From NCBI GenBank assembly GCA_025363555.1, contig JANYDQ010000128.1, positions 1 to 37,494 of the forward strand: a DNA stretch of 37,494 bases, in the 5' to 3' direction. The notes below the pieces were generated by a model. The model had not been told where the DNA came from. It worked only from the letters and a program-made list of their open reading frames with translations, and ran no database searches. Source of the stretch: Bacteroidota bacterium (GTDB lineage Bacteria > Bacteroidota > Bacteroidia > 2-12-FULL-35-15). Each line of letters starts with the position of its first letter. The stretch's first letter is position 1. The position numbers were made by a program, and so were the translations under genes. Shown here in pieces: positions 17,001 through 25,152 of the stretch.

Positions 17001-19175
17001 ACCCAAATACCCAATCATTCCTTTTCGCGCAGTGAGTACAAATATTTCGCTCGAACTTCCGTCAGCGTGTATATCTCCAGCGTAACAGGAATTAGCCAGT
17101 AGAAAGGGATAATGCCCCGCAATGGGATTGTATGAATTTATATTGTCGAGGCTCTGGTCAAAACTGCTACCCGATGCGTGTCCGAAAAAGGTCATTAACG
17201 ACACACCATTATTAATTAAATCCCGCAAAGTATCCGAAGTATTTATCTGAATTGGGGCAGAACTTGATTTAAAAAAACTTTTTACATTGCCGCCATACTT
17301 TATATTTTGTATGGTATCTCTATATCCATTTAAGTAATACTTAAAGGCATTTTGTTCGCCCGAAGTGGAACCGCCTCCAAAATGCAATACTTGTTTTTTC
17401 CAATCTCCTGTGTCATTTACAGGAGATTCAAATAGTTGCACTTTTGTTAAATAATCATTCACCTCTGTGATTGATGTTGCAGCAAGTCTGCCTGTGGGAA
17501 TGGCAGGAGCAATAGTTCCTGGAGTTAATCCGGCGGTTAATAAAATATCGCTCGAAGGGTTTCCAAAAGAAGGAACAAGGCAATTTGCATAATAAGTTCC
17601 ATTCTGACGAGTCCAGGAAACATGAAAAGATTTCCCCATTAAAAACAGATAATGTGGTGGAAAAGCAGAATTGGTATGAATCATAAAATCGCAAAAACCC
17701 CTAATGGCTAACGGGCTTTTTACAATTCCATAAGCAAACTGGTCGTACAAATCATCTATATCAACCACCATAGCATTTTGAGAACCACCTGTAATACCGC
17801 TTCGATATACTTTATAGGCATTGGCTGACGCCATTAACGATTTATTGGTTACAATGATGTATGCAGAATCGATAGGTGTAGAATAATTTGTGAATTGAGC
17901 AGTGGGAGTAACCGGGAGCAGAGTGGTAATGTTTATTATGTTTCCATCGGAGTTGATGAAGCATTTTGTTTGATTGCCTCCCGGGCTATTAGGAACTAAT
18001 GCTGCGAAATTACTACCATTCTGAATAACACTAATTCTCTTGGCGTTTGATAAATCATAAATATGTGTCGTACCGGTTGCAACTAAATTAGTAAAAATAT
18101 AATGTGATTTTAACTGCCCTCCTGGTGCATTAGGAACGTACATTAAAAAACTACTGTTCCCTTCTAAATCTGACGTATGAGGATACTTCACTTCTATATA
18201 TGATATAGCGGTTCGGTTATCCGTAACATTAGCACTAATATTATTACTATTACTCGTATATCTGAAGTTCGTGATGGGATTGGATCCGGAGTGCGCCAAA
18301 AGACCTGGGTTAAGATTATAATTAAGAATCCGTTGAGGTTGATATCCTAAAAAAGAAATCCCTGACCCTGACATTGACAAAAACTGATTGCTGTTTCCCT
18401 GGTATTCTATTAAAACATTATGGTCGTATGAACCTGGTTGTACGCTGGCTTCCCTGGATTCTCCAACAATAACTGTTGTTAATAGCGCATTGGGTCCTGA
18501 AGTGTAAACATTTTTAGTGTTCACAGGATAAATTACATTATTGCCAAAATAAAGCGGGTCGCCATTTCCATCTACTCCAAACCATCCTTCAGCTCGTGTA
18601 TAACGCACATCGGTACCTCCACTGGCACGAGTTTCCCCATCATAATAAGCGCTGTGAAATTCCTGAACTTCATCTTTGAAAAAATAAGGTGACTGGGTGG
18701 GAAAACCAGCAAAATTCACATCTGTTTCAGGTAACAAACGATTATTAAAATTAGAATTATTCCAGGTTAAAAAATATACTGCGGTATCGTTTATTAAACT
18801 ATAATAAGGATTTGGAATAAAAGGGGTGTTTACATATAATAAGGAATCTAAAGCACCATTATTTTTTTCAGCATAAAACTCTATAAAATCTGAACCATTA
18901 AATACCCCGTCACTTTCGCCTTGTATATATATGTATTGCTGAACGCCTTTATTAAATATCTGAATATTTTGCGGGTTAATACTACTTAACTGAATTCCGT
19001 TAGCGGCTAAAGCGACACCAAGCGTGGCTGAATCTATCCGGTAAATACCATTTTGAACAACTTTAATCTTGTAATAGTTTTGCGAATAGTTTATCCATCC
19101 GTTGGAAAAAGGTTGTGCCTTTATTCCGACAAACAGAAACATGAACAAACATATTACAAGGAGTTTTTTAATCAT
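14034..19175 (-). CDS. porU2: PorU2-like type IX secretion C25 peptidase
   Basis: The 1713-aa protein has a signal peptide (MIKKLLVICLFMFLFVGIKAQ), a long beta-rich N-terminal region, and a gingipain-type peptidase C25 domain at about 430-790. The catalytic dyad is visible as FFGHASGSS (His666) and LANSCYAGD (Cys697). Several beta domains follow, including a CARDB-like segment around 850-900 (VDEANENNNATGEVDL). It ends with a FlgD-type/T9SS Ig-like module (about 1610-1700: YPNPFSTATHFVFTLTG, GKVVREIFEEELG, WDGRDEFGDRLANGVYLYRV). Canonical PorU, the T9SS sortase that cleaves the sorting domain and attaches A-LPS, is about 1100-1300 aa; the extra length and the C-terminal module fit the PorU2 group instead. 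The 4-bp ATGA overlap with the PorV-like gene shows translational coupling, matching the known PorU-PorV attachment partnership. Confidence 0.85.
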   Translation of the reverse strand: MIKKLLVICLFMFLFVGIKAQPFSNGWINYSQNYYKIKVVQNGIYRIDSATLGVALAANGIQLSSINPQNIQIFNKGVQQYIYIQGESDGVFNGSDFIEFYAEKNNGALDSLLYVNTPFIPNPYYSLINDTAVYFLTWNNSNFNNRLLPETDVNFAGFPTQSPYFFKDEVQEFHSAYYDGETRASGGTDVRYTRAEGWFGVDGNGDPLYFGNNVIYPVNTKNVYTSGPNALLTTVIVGESREASVQPGSYDHNVLIEYQGNSNQFLSMSGSGISFLGYQPQRILNYNLNPGLLAHSGSNPITNFRYTSNSNNISANVTDNRTAISYIEVKYPHTSDLEGNSSFLMYVPNAPGGQLKSHYIFTNLVATGTTHIYDLSNAKRISVIQNGSNFAALVPNSPGGNQTKCFINSDGNIINITTLLPVTPTAQFTNYSTPIDSAYIIVTNKSLMASANAYKVYRSGITGGSQNAMVVDIDDLYDQFAYGIVKSPLAIRGFCDFMIHTNSAFPPHYLFLMGKSFHVSWTRQNGTYYANCLVPSFGNPSSDILLTAGLTPGTIAPAIPTGRLAATSITEVNDYLTKVQLFESPVNDTGDWKKQVLHFGGGSTSGEQNAFKYYLNGYRDTIQNIKYGGNVKSFFKSSSAPIQINTSDTLRDLINNGVSLMTFFGHASGSSFDQSLDNINSYNPIAGHYPFLLANSCYAGDIHADGSSSEIFVLTARKGMIGYLGSVSLGISSYLNNYSREFYSQLSKKNYGKGIGYIIQKTIGSSSQIQQDTNTCWEMTLHGDPAVKINPGLKPDYKITGNDVTFDVLSNPDHVIVKIVRTNVGKATNDSSITQLIRTFPDGTSITKSIVNREPHYKDTLKFTFKVDTGNTSGAGLNKFYVTLDRNNTVDEANENNNATGEVDLIITGGDILPVYPYEFAIVPTDTVTLKATTSNLLAPSRRYVFQIDTTDTFNSPFLHSTTINSVGGVVKWNPHLSPSNFPLYTDSTVYYWRVSPDSLSPTSGYKWRESSFQYINNKKGWEQAHFFQFKKDEFQYVHFNRPQRKFNFFNDIKVIGCTTGGSISDWYNAEYTINSAAVYHEPWMVPSLTFAFFDPISGNPIQSIDNGNGSSNWGNYALGNYTWGGNGVHEVGFDYWQIHDSAALITNLINNIIPNGDYVLAFSPSNLTPFSPTFSFDPLVRAAFNSLGASRIDTLRGNRPYIMFGRKGSAIGTASEIIGDSANAIIHSNNPIITNWNDGYIKSPIIGPAANSSSAWHSLHWRWKTLDGASTKDSIVVKVIGINTSGVETVLAHFPKDSLDVLDLSTYVNATQFPYIRLEADMKDDSMHSPPQLKRWHVVFDPVPECAINPAVGGVHFISKDTVQEGDNFVVQIPVQNIGSVPFTGVNPLDSLLITQWVVDANGVTHHFPDKLKKEPFVPNQVIIDTISIRTYDSVRFRGNNALWVEVNPLHKTHSQLEQYHFNNIIRIPFRVSGDRTNPLLDVTFDGVHILNADIVSAKPNILMKLKDENQFLALNDTNDFKVFLQSPASTTAKRIWFGSTMSFVPAVLPNNSCKINYTPVFPLDGTYQLIVQAKDISSNQSGAVDYKINFEVINKATITEVMNYPNPFSTATHFVFTLTGSQLPSNFKIQIMTITGKVVREIFEEELGFIHVGRNITDYAWDGRDEFGDRLANGVYLYRVITKLHGEDIERRETEADQYFKKGWGKMYLMR

Positions 19176-20251
19176 TTATGTTTTTTAGCAATATCCACTT
19201 TTAAAGAAAAGATATGAGAATAAAGTGCCACCGATTTGTTGCCGATATTAGTGTAAGCATAATCGATATACACCGATTTAATACGAACCCCAACACCGAT
19301 ATTCGGTTGAAATGTTTGTATTGATTTTCCGTACGCATCCGTATAGGTTTGATAATTGCAAACGCCAGCTCTTAAAAAAACAATATTCATATAACCCGCT
19401 TCGATCCCTATATGAGGGTCAACACAAACTGCTTTACTCTTAATCAATACATTTCGTTTTCCATCGAACGTTAAATCAGCATCAACTTCGGCAAGCAGAG
19501 ATATTTTTTTGGTAAAATCAAATTTTCGTGCAACAGCTATTAACAACTTGGGTAAAGTTATTTCTACAGAATTACTTGGAATGGTATTGCCGGTGGTAAT
19601 AAAAGTTTGTTTCATCTGGTCGGACAAATTAAAAGTCCAGGCATTAAAAGTTGACGACAGGTCGCGCGCCATAGCAGCAAATTTCCATTTTTTATAATCA
19701 TATTGCAATCCTGCATCAATCCCAAAACCCCATGCTCCTGCAAAATCTCCTACCCGCCTGCGAATTATCTTTGCACTCCCGCCCAATCTCAATCCGGGGA
19801 TTTTCATTGTTTTGGCATAAGAAAGGAGAAAGGCAAAATCAACCGCTGAAAATGTGGTAATGCGGTTATAATCCACTTCTCCGTTTGCATTTATTAAATC
19901 GGTTGTGTTCGGAATTCCATCCACACCAAATCTCACAATGCTAGCCCCTAACACCGAAGAGGAATCTAAGCGGGTGGCTATTGCTCCATAGTCATATTTA
20001 GCTATACCTGCAAAATATTCGCTGTGCATCAGCGCTACCTGGTGCTGATTACCAATAGTGGCTAACCCTGCCGGGTTCCAATACCCGGAAGTAACGTCAT
20101 TTACGGAACCGACATATGAATTTGCCATACCCAAAGCGCGAGCACCTACCCCAATACTTAAAAACTCGTTGCTGTATTTTGGTGCCTGCGCAAAGAGGAT
20201 AGAACACGAAAATAAACTAACAATTCCTGAAACTAAAATTCTTTTTTTCAT
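19172..20251 (-). CDS. PorV/PorQ-family outer-membrane protein
   Basis: The 359-aa product has a signal peptide (MKKRILVSGIVSLFSCSILFAQ) and the conserved N-terminal block of the PorV/PorQ family: FLSIGVGARALGMANSYVGSVNDVTSGYWNPAGLA. The rest is a series of amphipathic strands ending in a barrel-like VGVRIKSVYIDYAYTNIG. In type IX secretion PorV carries cargo from the SprA translocon to the PorU sortase in the outer membrane. The gene overlaps the start of the PorU2-like gene by 4 bp, so it probably serves as that enzyme's barrel partner. I do not call it porV itself, because the PorU2 pairing suggests a specialised paralogue. It is divergent from the methyltransferase gene, with 121 bp between them. 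Confidence 0.85.
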   Translation of the reverse strand: MKKRILVSGIVSLFSCSILFAQAPKYSNEFLSIGVGARALGMANSYVGSVNDVTSGYWNPAGLATIGNQHQVALMHSEYFAGIAKYDYGAIATRLDSSSVLGASIVRFGVDGIPNTTDLINANGEVDYNRITTFSAVDFAFLLSYAKTMKIPGLRLGGSAKIIRRRVGDFAGAWGFGIDAGLQYDYKKWKFAAMARDLSSTFNAWTFNLSDQMKQTFITTGNTIPSNSVEITLPKLLIAVARKFDFTKKISLLAEVDADLTFDGKRNVLIKSKAVCVDPHIGIEAGYMNIVFLRAGVCNYQTYTDAYGKSIQTFQPNIGVGVRIKSVYIDYAYTNIGNKSVALYSHIFSLKVDIAKKHK

Positions 20252-20349
20252 AATTACGGTTTAAAATTAAACTTTTTTAAATTAATATGCAACAATACAT
20301 TAACGCAAAAAGTTTACTTTTATTGTGCAGAAGACAAAATTTTCTTTGT

Positions 20350-20357
20350 TATATTTG
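20350..20357 (+). promoter_or_regulatory. Bacteroidota -7 box (TATATTTG) before the 20373 cassette
   Basis: TATATTTG matches TAnnTTTG and lies 15 bp before the GTG start at 20373. It would drive the methyltransferase-GT2-GT-C cassette with almost no leader. Confidence 0.4.
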
Positions 20358-20372
20358 TAAAAATAAGTAATT

Positions 20373-20969
20373 GTGAGCAAAAACAGCCTGATTTACAGCA
20401 ACATTTTTTTCTACCGTTCAGTAATGAATATTCTATACAAAGGCAATTACAGAAGGCGTTTTGACGGAATTTTTAAATTGATTTCCGGCAAAAGTGTCAC
20501 CGAGTTATGTTTTGGAGACACCCTTGTTGCAGATTATTGCAAACAGCACAAAATAGACTGGAAAGGGATAGATAGTAATGAAACATTTATTTCTCGGGCA
20601 AACAAAAAAGGGTACAAAACCGAGTTAAATGATATAAATGCGCTAATATACTTCCCCAAAGCAGACACCTGCATAATCAGTGGTTCGTTATATCACTTTC
20701 ATAAAAATATCGAAAACCTTTTTTCTAAATTACTGGAATGTGCCCCCGTGATTATTATTTCAGAACCGATAAGTAATCTTTCTAATCACAAGGGGATAAT
20801 AGGAAAAACAGCCGCAATTTCGGCAACTGTGAATGGACAAAAACAAAATTTTAGGTTCACTAAGGAATCCTTGTTAGAAACATTAAGTAATTTAAGCGCC
20901 AAATTAAATTTCAATTTCAAAGTAGTGGAGCAATTCGAAAAAGATTGGATAATTTTAATTAACAGATGA
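20373..20969 (+). CDS. Putative SAM-dependent methyltransferase
   Basis: The 198-aa product starts at GTG (MSKNSLIYSNIFFYRSV); Met18 (MNILYKGNY, 20424) is an alternative. SVTELCFGDTLVADYCKQH matches motif I of class I methyltransferases in an unusual form (ELCFGD rather than ExGxGxG), WKGIDSNETFISRANKKGY is the acidic strand-2 region, and ADTCIISGSLYHF corresponds to motif IV. The reaction and acceptor are unknown. It overlaps the glycosyltransferase by 4 bp and so belongs to a three-gene cassette, suggesting a glycolipid or glycan precursor as substrate. It could also have lost activity, since the glycine-rich loop is weak. Confidence 0.55.
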   Translation: MSKNSLIYSNIFFYRSVMNILYKGNYRRRFDGIFKLISGKSVTELCFGDTLVADYCKQHKIDWKGIDSNETFISRANKKGYKTELNDINALIYFPKADTCIISGSLYHFHKNIENLFSKLLECAPVIIISEPISNLSNHKGIIGKTAAISATVNGQKQNFRFTKESLLETLSNLSAKLNFNFKVVEQFEKDWIILINR

Positions 20970-21907
20970 ACCAACCCGAAATTTCTATCGTAATACCTGT
21001 TTTTAATAGTTCGCAAATTATGGACGAATTATATAATCGTATTTCCGTTTCCTTAAATACAAAGTGTGAGTACGAACTTATTTTCGTGAATGACGGCAGT
21101 ACCGACACAAGTTGGGAAAAAATAACCCGCCTCACTCAACAGTTTCCTTCCATTACCGGAATAAATTTAAGAAAAAACAGCGGGCAGGACAATGCCTTGC
21201 TTGCCGGATTGCGGATTGCACAAGGAAATTATGTGGCAATTATGGATGACGATTTACAGCACAACCCTACTGATATTTTAAAATTATATGCTCAATGTAA
21301 AAAAGGTTATGATGTTTGTTATGCGAATTTTTCTGAACTCAAACAAAACAAAATTAAGAATGCAGGAAGCAATGTAAATGGAAAAATGGCGGAATTTTTG
21401 ATTTCAAAACCGAAAGAAATTTATTTGTCCCCTTTCAAAATCATTAACAAATCAACCGTTTCCGATATTGCAAAGTTTGCTGGACCCTATCCTTATATTG
21501 ACGGAATAATTTTAACCATCACCAAAAATCTCACCCAAATAACGGCAGAACATCAGCCCCGGTTTTCCGGAAAAAGCAATTACACTTTTTCAAAATCTCT
21601 TTCCGTTTTTATGAAATTGTTTACTGGTTTTTCTGTTGTCCCCCTCCGGATAGCCACAGTAACGGGAGTTGCAGCCACGCTCATTGGCTTTTGTTTGTCC
21701 CTCAAATATCTCTACGACTATTTTATTGCAAGAAACACGGTAGAAGGCTGGACAACAACTGTTGTATTAATTATTTTTTTCGGAGGCTCCATATTAACCA
21801 CTCTCGGCATCATCGGTGAATACATCGGGCGAATGTATCTTACCTTAAACAACAAACCCCAGTATAGTATTTCAGAAATTGTAAGAAGCAATTCGGATGC
21901 AAAATAA
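20966..21907 (+). CDS. Glycosyltransferase family 2, polyprenyl-phosphate type (GtrB/ArnC-like)
   Basis: The 313-aa protein opens with a GT-A fold: ISIVIPVFNSSQ, FVNDGSTDTSW and the metal-binding MDDDLQHNP. It then has AEHQPRFSGKSNYTFSK, characteristic of dolichol/undecaprenyl-phosphate sugar transferases, and two C-terminal membrane helices (about 228-250 and 268-290) with GEYIGRMYL. Members move a sugar from a nucleotide donor to undecaprenyl phosphate on the cytoplasmic face; the lipid-linked sugar is flipped and used by GT-C enzymes. The next gene (11-bp overlap) is such a GT-C candidate, and the two may work in sequence. Which sugar is used cannot be read from the sequence. Confidence 0.88.
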   Translation: MNQPEISIVIPVFNSSQIMDELYNRISVSLNTKCEYELIFVNDGSTDTSWEKITRLTQQFPSITGINLRKNSGQDNALLAGLRIAQGNYVAIMDDDLQHNPTDILKLYAQCKKGYDVCYANFSELKQNKIKNAGSNVNGKMAEFLISKPKEIYLSPFKIINKSTVSDIAKFAGPYPYIDGIILTITKNLTQITAEHQPRFSGKSNYTFSKSLSVFMKLFTGFSVVPLRIATVTGVAATLIGFCLSLKYLYDYFIARNTVEGWTTTVVLIIFFGGSILTTLGIIGEYIGRMYLTLNNKPQYSISEIVRSNSDAK

Positions 21908-23360
21908 AATTGTTCTTTCGTTTACCTTTTTATTTTTTATTCTCGTAACCATTTTCAGTTTACCTATTCCTTTTTTTTGGGACGGCACTTTTTTTTCAGA
22001 AGCTGCACTATATTTTTTCGAAAATAATAGTTCCAATTTTATTCCATCTCAACAGGTGGACACAGGCGGATTCCCTTTATATTCAACCTATCTGGCACTT
22101 GCCTGGAAAGTGTTTAATAAATCTCTCTTCGTTTCGCATCTGGCATTACTTCCTTTCTTAATCGGCATCGTTATCGAATATTTCAAACTCGCCAAGCGAT
22201 TTTTAAACCCCCGCGCACTTTTATTTGCAATGATGCTTTTAATTTTTGAACCAACATTCATTACCCAAAGTATATTAATGGGATACGATTTGCTTATGAT
22301 TTATTTTTTCCTTTTATCCCTCAATGCATTGATAAAAAAAACATTTCACACAAAGGCTCCCCTCGCCTTTTTTCAAAAGGAGGGGCGGGGAGTGAGTTCA
22401 ATAAAAATTATTTTCCAACATAAAATTTACACACTTGCTTTAATTTTTCTTTGCCTAAGCAGCGTTCGTGGCAGTATACTGGGCGTTTCTTTATTTATCT
22501 TGGATGTCGTTTTAAATTATTCTTCTTCAAAAAAAATAAAAACCCTCCTCCTCTCTTACGCAGTTCCGTTCACCATCTTGCTTCTCTGGGCATTCTATCA
22601 CTATTACAAAACAGGCTGGTATCTTTTTTCTCCGCTCCGCGAAAACAGCCACGAAACAACAGTTTCAGTCACCATGATGTTCCGCCAATTATTTTTTATC
22701 ACCTGGAAAATAATCGACTTCGGGCGAATTACTTTATGGCTGTTTTTAATTTCAGCGGCTCTTTATTTTCATAAAAAACAAACCAACCACCAATTAAAAA
22801 CAATTTTAAAAGTTATTTTCATCCCCCTCCTCACCCTTTCCCTGTTCATGATTCCTCTCGCCAACCCCATCGGGCACAAATATTTTATTACCATATTTCT
22901 ATGTTTAAACATCGGAGTATGTTTTTTAATTCAGCAACTTCCCGCTCCAAAAACACAACTCATTTTTATCCTGATTTTCTTCCTTTCTCTTCTTTCCGGA
23001 AATTTCTGGCTCTATCCCGAAAAGTACGGAAACGGCTGGGACTCTTCCTTAAAAGTGCTACCTTATTTTCAACTCAAAAACCAAATGGACGAATTTATTA
23101 AAACCCAAAAAATAAATCCCGAACAAATCGGCACCCAATTTCCACTCATTGCCGACAAAAAATTCTCCCATCTTTCCGACACTTCTTTCCATTACAAAAA
23201 TGTTTGGCGCGGACCCATTTCCACCTACCCGTATTTTTTATTTTCCAACGTCATCAATTCCGACATTCCCAATCAAATTGAAAACACAAAAAACACGTGG
23301 CAATTAATTAAAAGTATAAAATCGGGAGAAATTTATATTCATCTTTACAAAGAAAAATAA
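21897..23360 (+). CDS. GT-C-like polytopic membrane protein with in-frame palindromic insert
   Basis: The 487-aa protein has about 10 hydrophobic spans and an N-terminal FFWDGTFFSEAALYFF (Asp28 near the first span end) and QVDTGGFPLYSTYL, a weak match to the Asp loop and GHPPLYY loop of ArnT-like GT-C enzymes. The C-terminus (about 390-487) is soluble. It overlaps the GT2 gene by 11 bp and probably uses the lipid-linked sugar that gene makes. Around residues 152-168 (KAPLAFFQKEGRGVSS) the DNA contains a REP-like palindrome (22357-22392), so this segment looks inserted rather than part of the family. The gene converges on 23593-25062 with 232 bp between. Confidence 0.65.
   Translation: MQNKIVLSFTFLFFILVTIFSLPIPFFWDGTFFSEAALYFFENNSSNFIPSQQVDTGGFPLYSTYLALAWKVFNKSLFVSHLALLPFLIGIVIEYFKLAKRFLNPRALLFAMMLLIFEPTFITQSILMGYDLLMIYFFLLSLNALIKKTFHTKAPLAFFQKEGRGVSSIKIIFQHKIYTLALIFLCLSSVRGSILGVSLFILDVVLNYSSSKKIKTLLLSYAVPFTILLLWAFYHYYKTGWYLFSPLRENSHETTVSVTMMFRQLFFITWKIIDFGRITLWLFLISAALYFHKKQTNHQLKTILKVIFIPLLTLSLFMIPLANPIGHKYFITIFLCLNIGVCFLIQQLPAPKTQLIFILIFFLSLLSGNFWLYPEKYGNGWDSSLKVLPYFQLKNQMDEFIKTQKINPEQIGTQFPLIADKKFSHLSDTSFHYKNVWRGPISTYPYFLFSNVINSDIPNQIENTKNTWQLIKSIKSGEIYIHLYKEK
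22357..22392. repeat. REP-like palindrome inside a coding sequence
   Basis: CTCCCC (22357-22362) pairs with GGGGAG (22387-22392), and CCTTTT (22366-22371) pairs with AAAAGG (22375-22380), leaving a TTC loop. It sits in frame in the GT-C-like gene. A related CCTCTC/GAGAGG palindrome is at 33687-33714. Confidence 0.7.
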
Positions 23361-23592
23361 TTAGGGTAACTATTTTTGAAAATCACCCTTCTGCCTCCTC
23401 GAAAGTTTCCACCCGCTTAGCTGAAATCCTTTTTTGCGCGTTGGGTTTTGGGGAGGGAAAAAAAATTGCATCGCATGAGCAGTAGAAAACTTGCAATCTA
23501 AACCCGATAGTATAAATTAAAGTATAGATAGTAAATGGAGAAAATTGAAGAAATTGCCAAATCAGCTAAAGTGGAAACAACGGCTTCCCCAC

Positions 23593-25062
23593 CTATAAAT
23601 CAATTTTATTTTTCAGGTTTCCTTTTCTATTTTTAACACCAAACCTCCTTTTCATTTTTTTTACCTCTATCATCATCAAAAAAACAGGAATAAAAAATAA
23701 TAACCCAACAGTCCGATACCTAACCATCGAACCAATTACAGGGGTGGTGATTCCGATAACAGTAAAAAGCAACAGCGCAAAAATCAAACAACACAAAAAA
23801 ATCTCTTTCTGTTCAATAATGTTTTTGTCATAAAAAACAAGTGCCAAAATCAGGAGCACAACAATACCCATATTTTCAATGGCAACAATAAGCTGCAACC
23901 ACGATTTAAAAGTAAAAATGTTCGGCTCCATCAATACATTAAAAATAGCGGAAGGTGTATATCGAATAAAATCAACCCATCCTGGAGTTAGTTTTCTTAA
24001 TTTCAAAACCGTCTTTGCCGGCACCACCGCAGAGTATATCCAATAAGCAGCCGTATCTTTAGCATTGGTTACAAAAGTAGTGTCAGCCATATTGTCCAGT
24101 TTCCAGCTCAAATAGTTACTGCCATGTTTAATTTTATAACTGCTGTCGGGCTGCATCATCAAACTATTTTCTTTCTGATAATAATCCACACAAATAAAAT
24201 TTTTATCATTCACCAAGAACACTCCGCCCTTTGCCTCACTTATTGCTTTCGACTGTCTGTCGGCAATCAGTTGCAAAACATTATAATCAGGATGAATAAT
24301 TTTTACAACTAATGAAATAAAAACAGCAGCCGCAAAAACCAGGACATAGTAAACTATTGTTTTTTTTGAAGCAACTTTTGTAACCAGCCAGTTGGCAAAC
24401 AAAACAGGTAACAAGGCAAGAGCAACATAAATTTTTGTAAACAATAATAAAACTATTACAATCAGCAACCCCGTTTTTTGCTTTAAGTCATAACTCCGCT
24501 TCAACCCGAAATCGCTGTAATAAATTATTAACCCTACCCACGTTATCACTAACGACTCTTTTAATGCAGCCGAACTCCAGAACAAAATACTCGGAACCCC
24601 AAAAATAGAAATAATAATTTGAATTTTTTTTGCCGGAAAATGAAAAACAAATGCTTTGTAAAGCGCAACCAGCCCCAAGAAAGAAAAGAAACAGAAAAAA
24701 ATAAGATGAACAAATAAGTTGCCAAAGGAGAAGAATTGAAGAATAGCATTCACAGCTATCATCGTCCTCGAATTGTTAAACAAAACACTTTCAAACTCCG
24801 AATTCCAATGCTGCATGGGCACATGGGAAGTTTTCCCGAACCATTGTTCAACCAATAGCTTGCTGTCGGAAAAATAAATATGAAAATCGGAAAGCGAATA
24901 ATAGTGGGTGTAAACTAAATAAACAATACATCCTGCAAAGAGTTTCAGCACAAACAAACCTGCTAAACCTGTTGGCGAAATAGTTTCCAGGGCAAAAAAT
25001 TTTACTTTGTAAATCAACAAAATAAATACAAGGGAATAAAACAGGGGCAGAATAAATTGCAT
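23593..25062 (-). CDS. Polytopic membrane protein, possibly polysaccharide polymerase (EpsG/Wzy-like)
   Basis: I prefer the ATG at 25062 (MQFILPLFYSLVFILL; about 489 aa) because it starts the first membrane helix; the frame is open to 25152, where it would abut the pssA start. There are about 10-11 predicted spans and an internal periplasmic region (about 265-350, with ICVDYYQKENSL and SWKLDNM). The motif WSSAALKESLVITWVGLIIYY resembles the central block of EpsG/Wzy-type membrane proteins of Bacteroidota polysaccharide loci. That family link is from pattern memory only, and it could be another GT-C or unknown transporter. It is divergent from pssA. Confidence 0.5.
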   Translation of the reverse strand: MQFILPLFYSLVFILLIYKVKFFALETISPTGLAGLFVLKLFAGCIVYLVYTHYYSLSDFHIYFSDSKLLVEQWFGKTSHVPMQHWNSEFESVLFNNSRTMIAVNAILQFFSFGNLFVHLIFFCFFSFLGLVALYKAFVFHFPAKKIQIIISIFGVPSILFWSSAALKESLVITWVGLIIYYSDFGLKRSYDLKQKTGLLIVIVLLLFTKIYVALALLPVLFANWLVTKVASKKTIVYYVLVFAAAVFISLVVKIIHPDYNVLQLIADRQSKAISEAKGGVFLVNDKNFICVDYYQKENSLMMQPDSSYKIKHGSNYLSWKLDNMADTTFVTNAKDTAAYWIYSAVVPAKTVLKLRKLTPGWVDFIRYTPSAIFNVLMEPNIFTFKSWLQLIVAIENMGIVVLLILALVFYDKNIIEQKEIFLCCLIFALLLFTVIGITTPVIGSMVRYRTVGLLFFIPVFLMMIEVKKMKRRFGVKNRKGNLKNKIDL

Positions 25063-25137
25063 GGGGATAAAGATAGAAATTGTCTTTTTAATCACACACA
25101 TTATTTTTTGTTTGTTAACCAGTAAGCAGAAAAACAC

Positions 25138-25145
25138 TAATTTCG
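25138..25145 (+). promoter_or_regulatory. Possible -7 box (TAATTTCG) of pssA
   Basis: TAATTTCG is one base off TAnnTTTG and lies 7 bp before the ATG at 25153; two TTTG copies at 25107-25114 could form the -33 region, although spacing is longer than ideal. Confidence 0.25.
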
Positions 25146-25152
25146 CCAGCAA

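Noticed and set aside
23535-23640. Short plus-strand ORF starting MEKIEEIAKSAKVE
   Set aside because: Only about 33 codons, overlaps the convergent membrane gene and has no homology clue.
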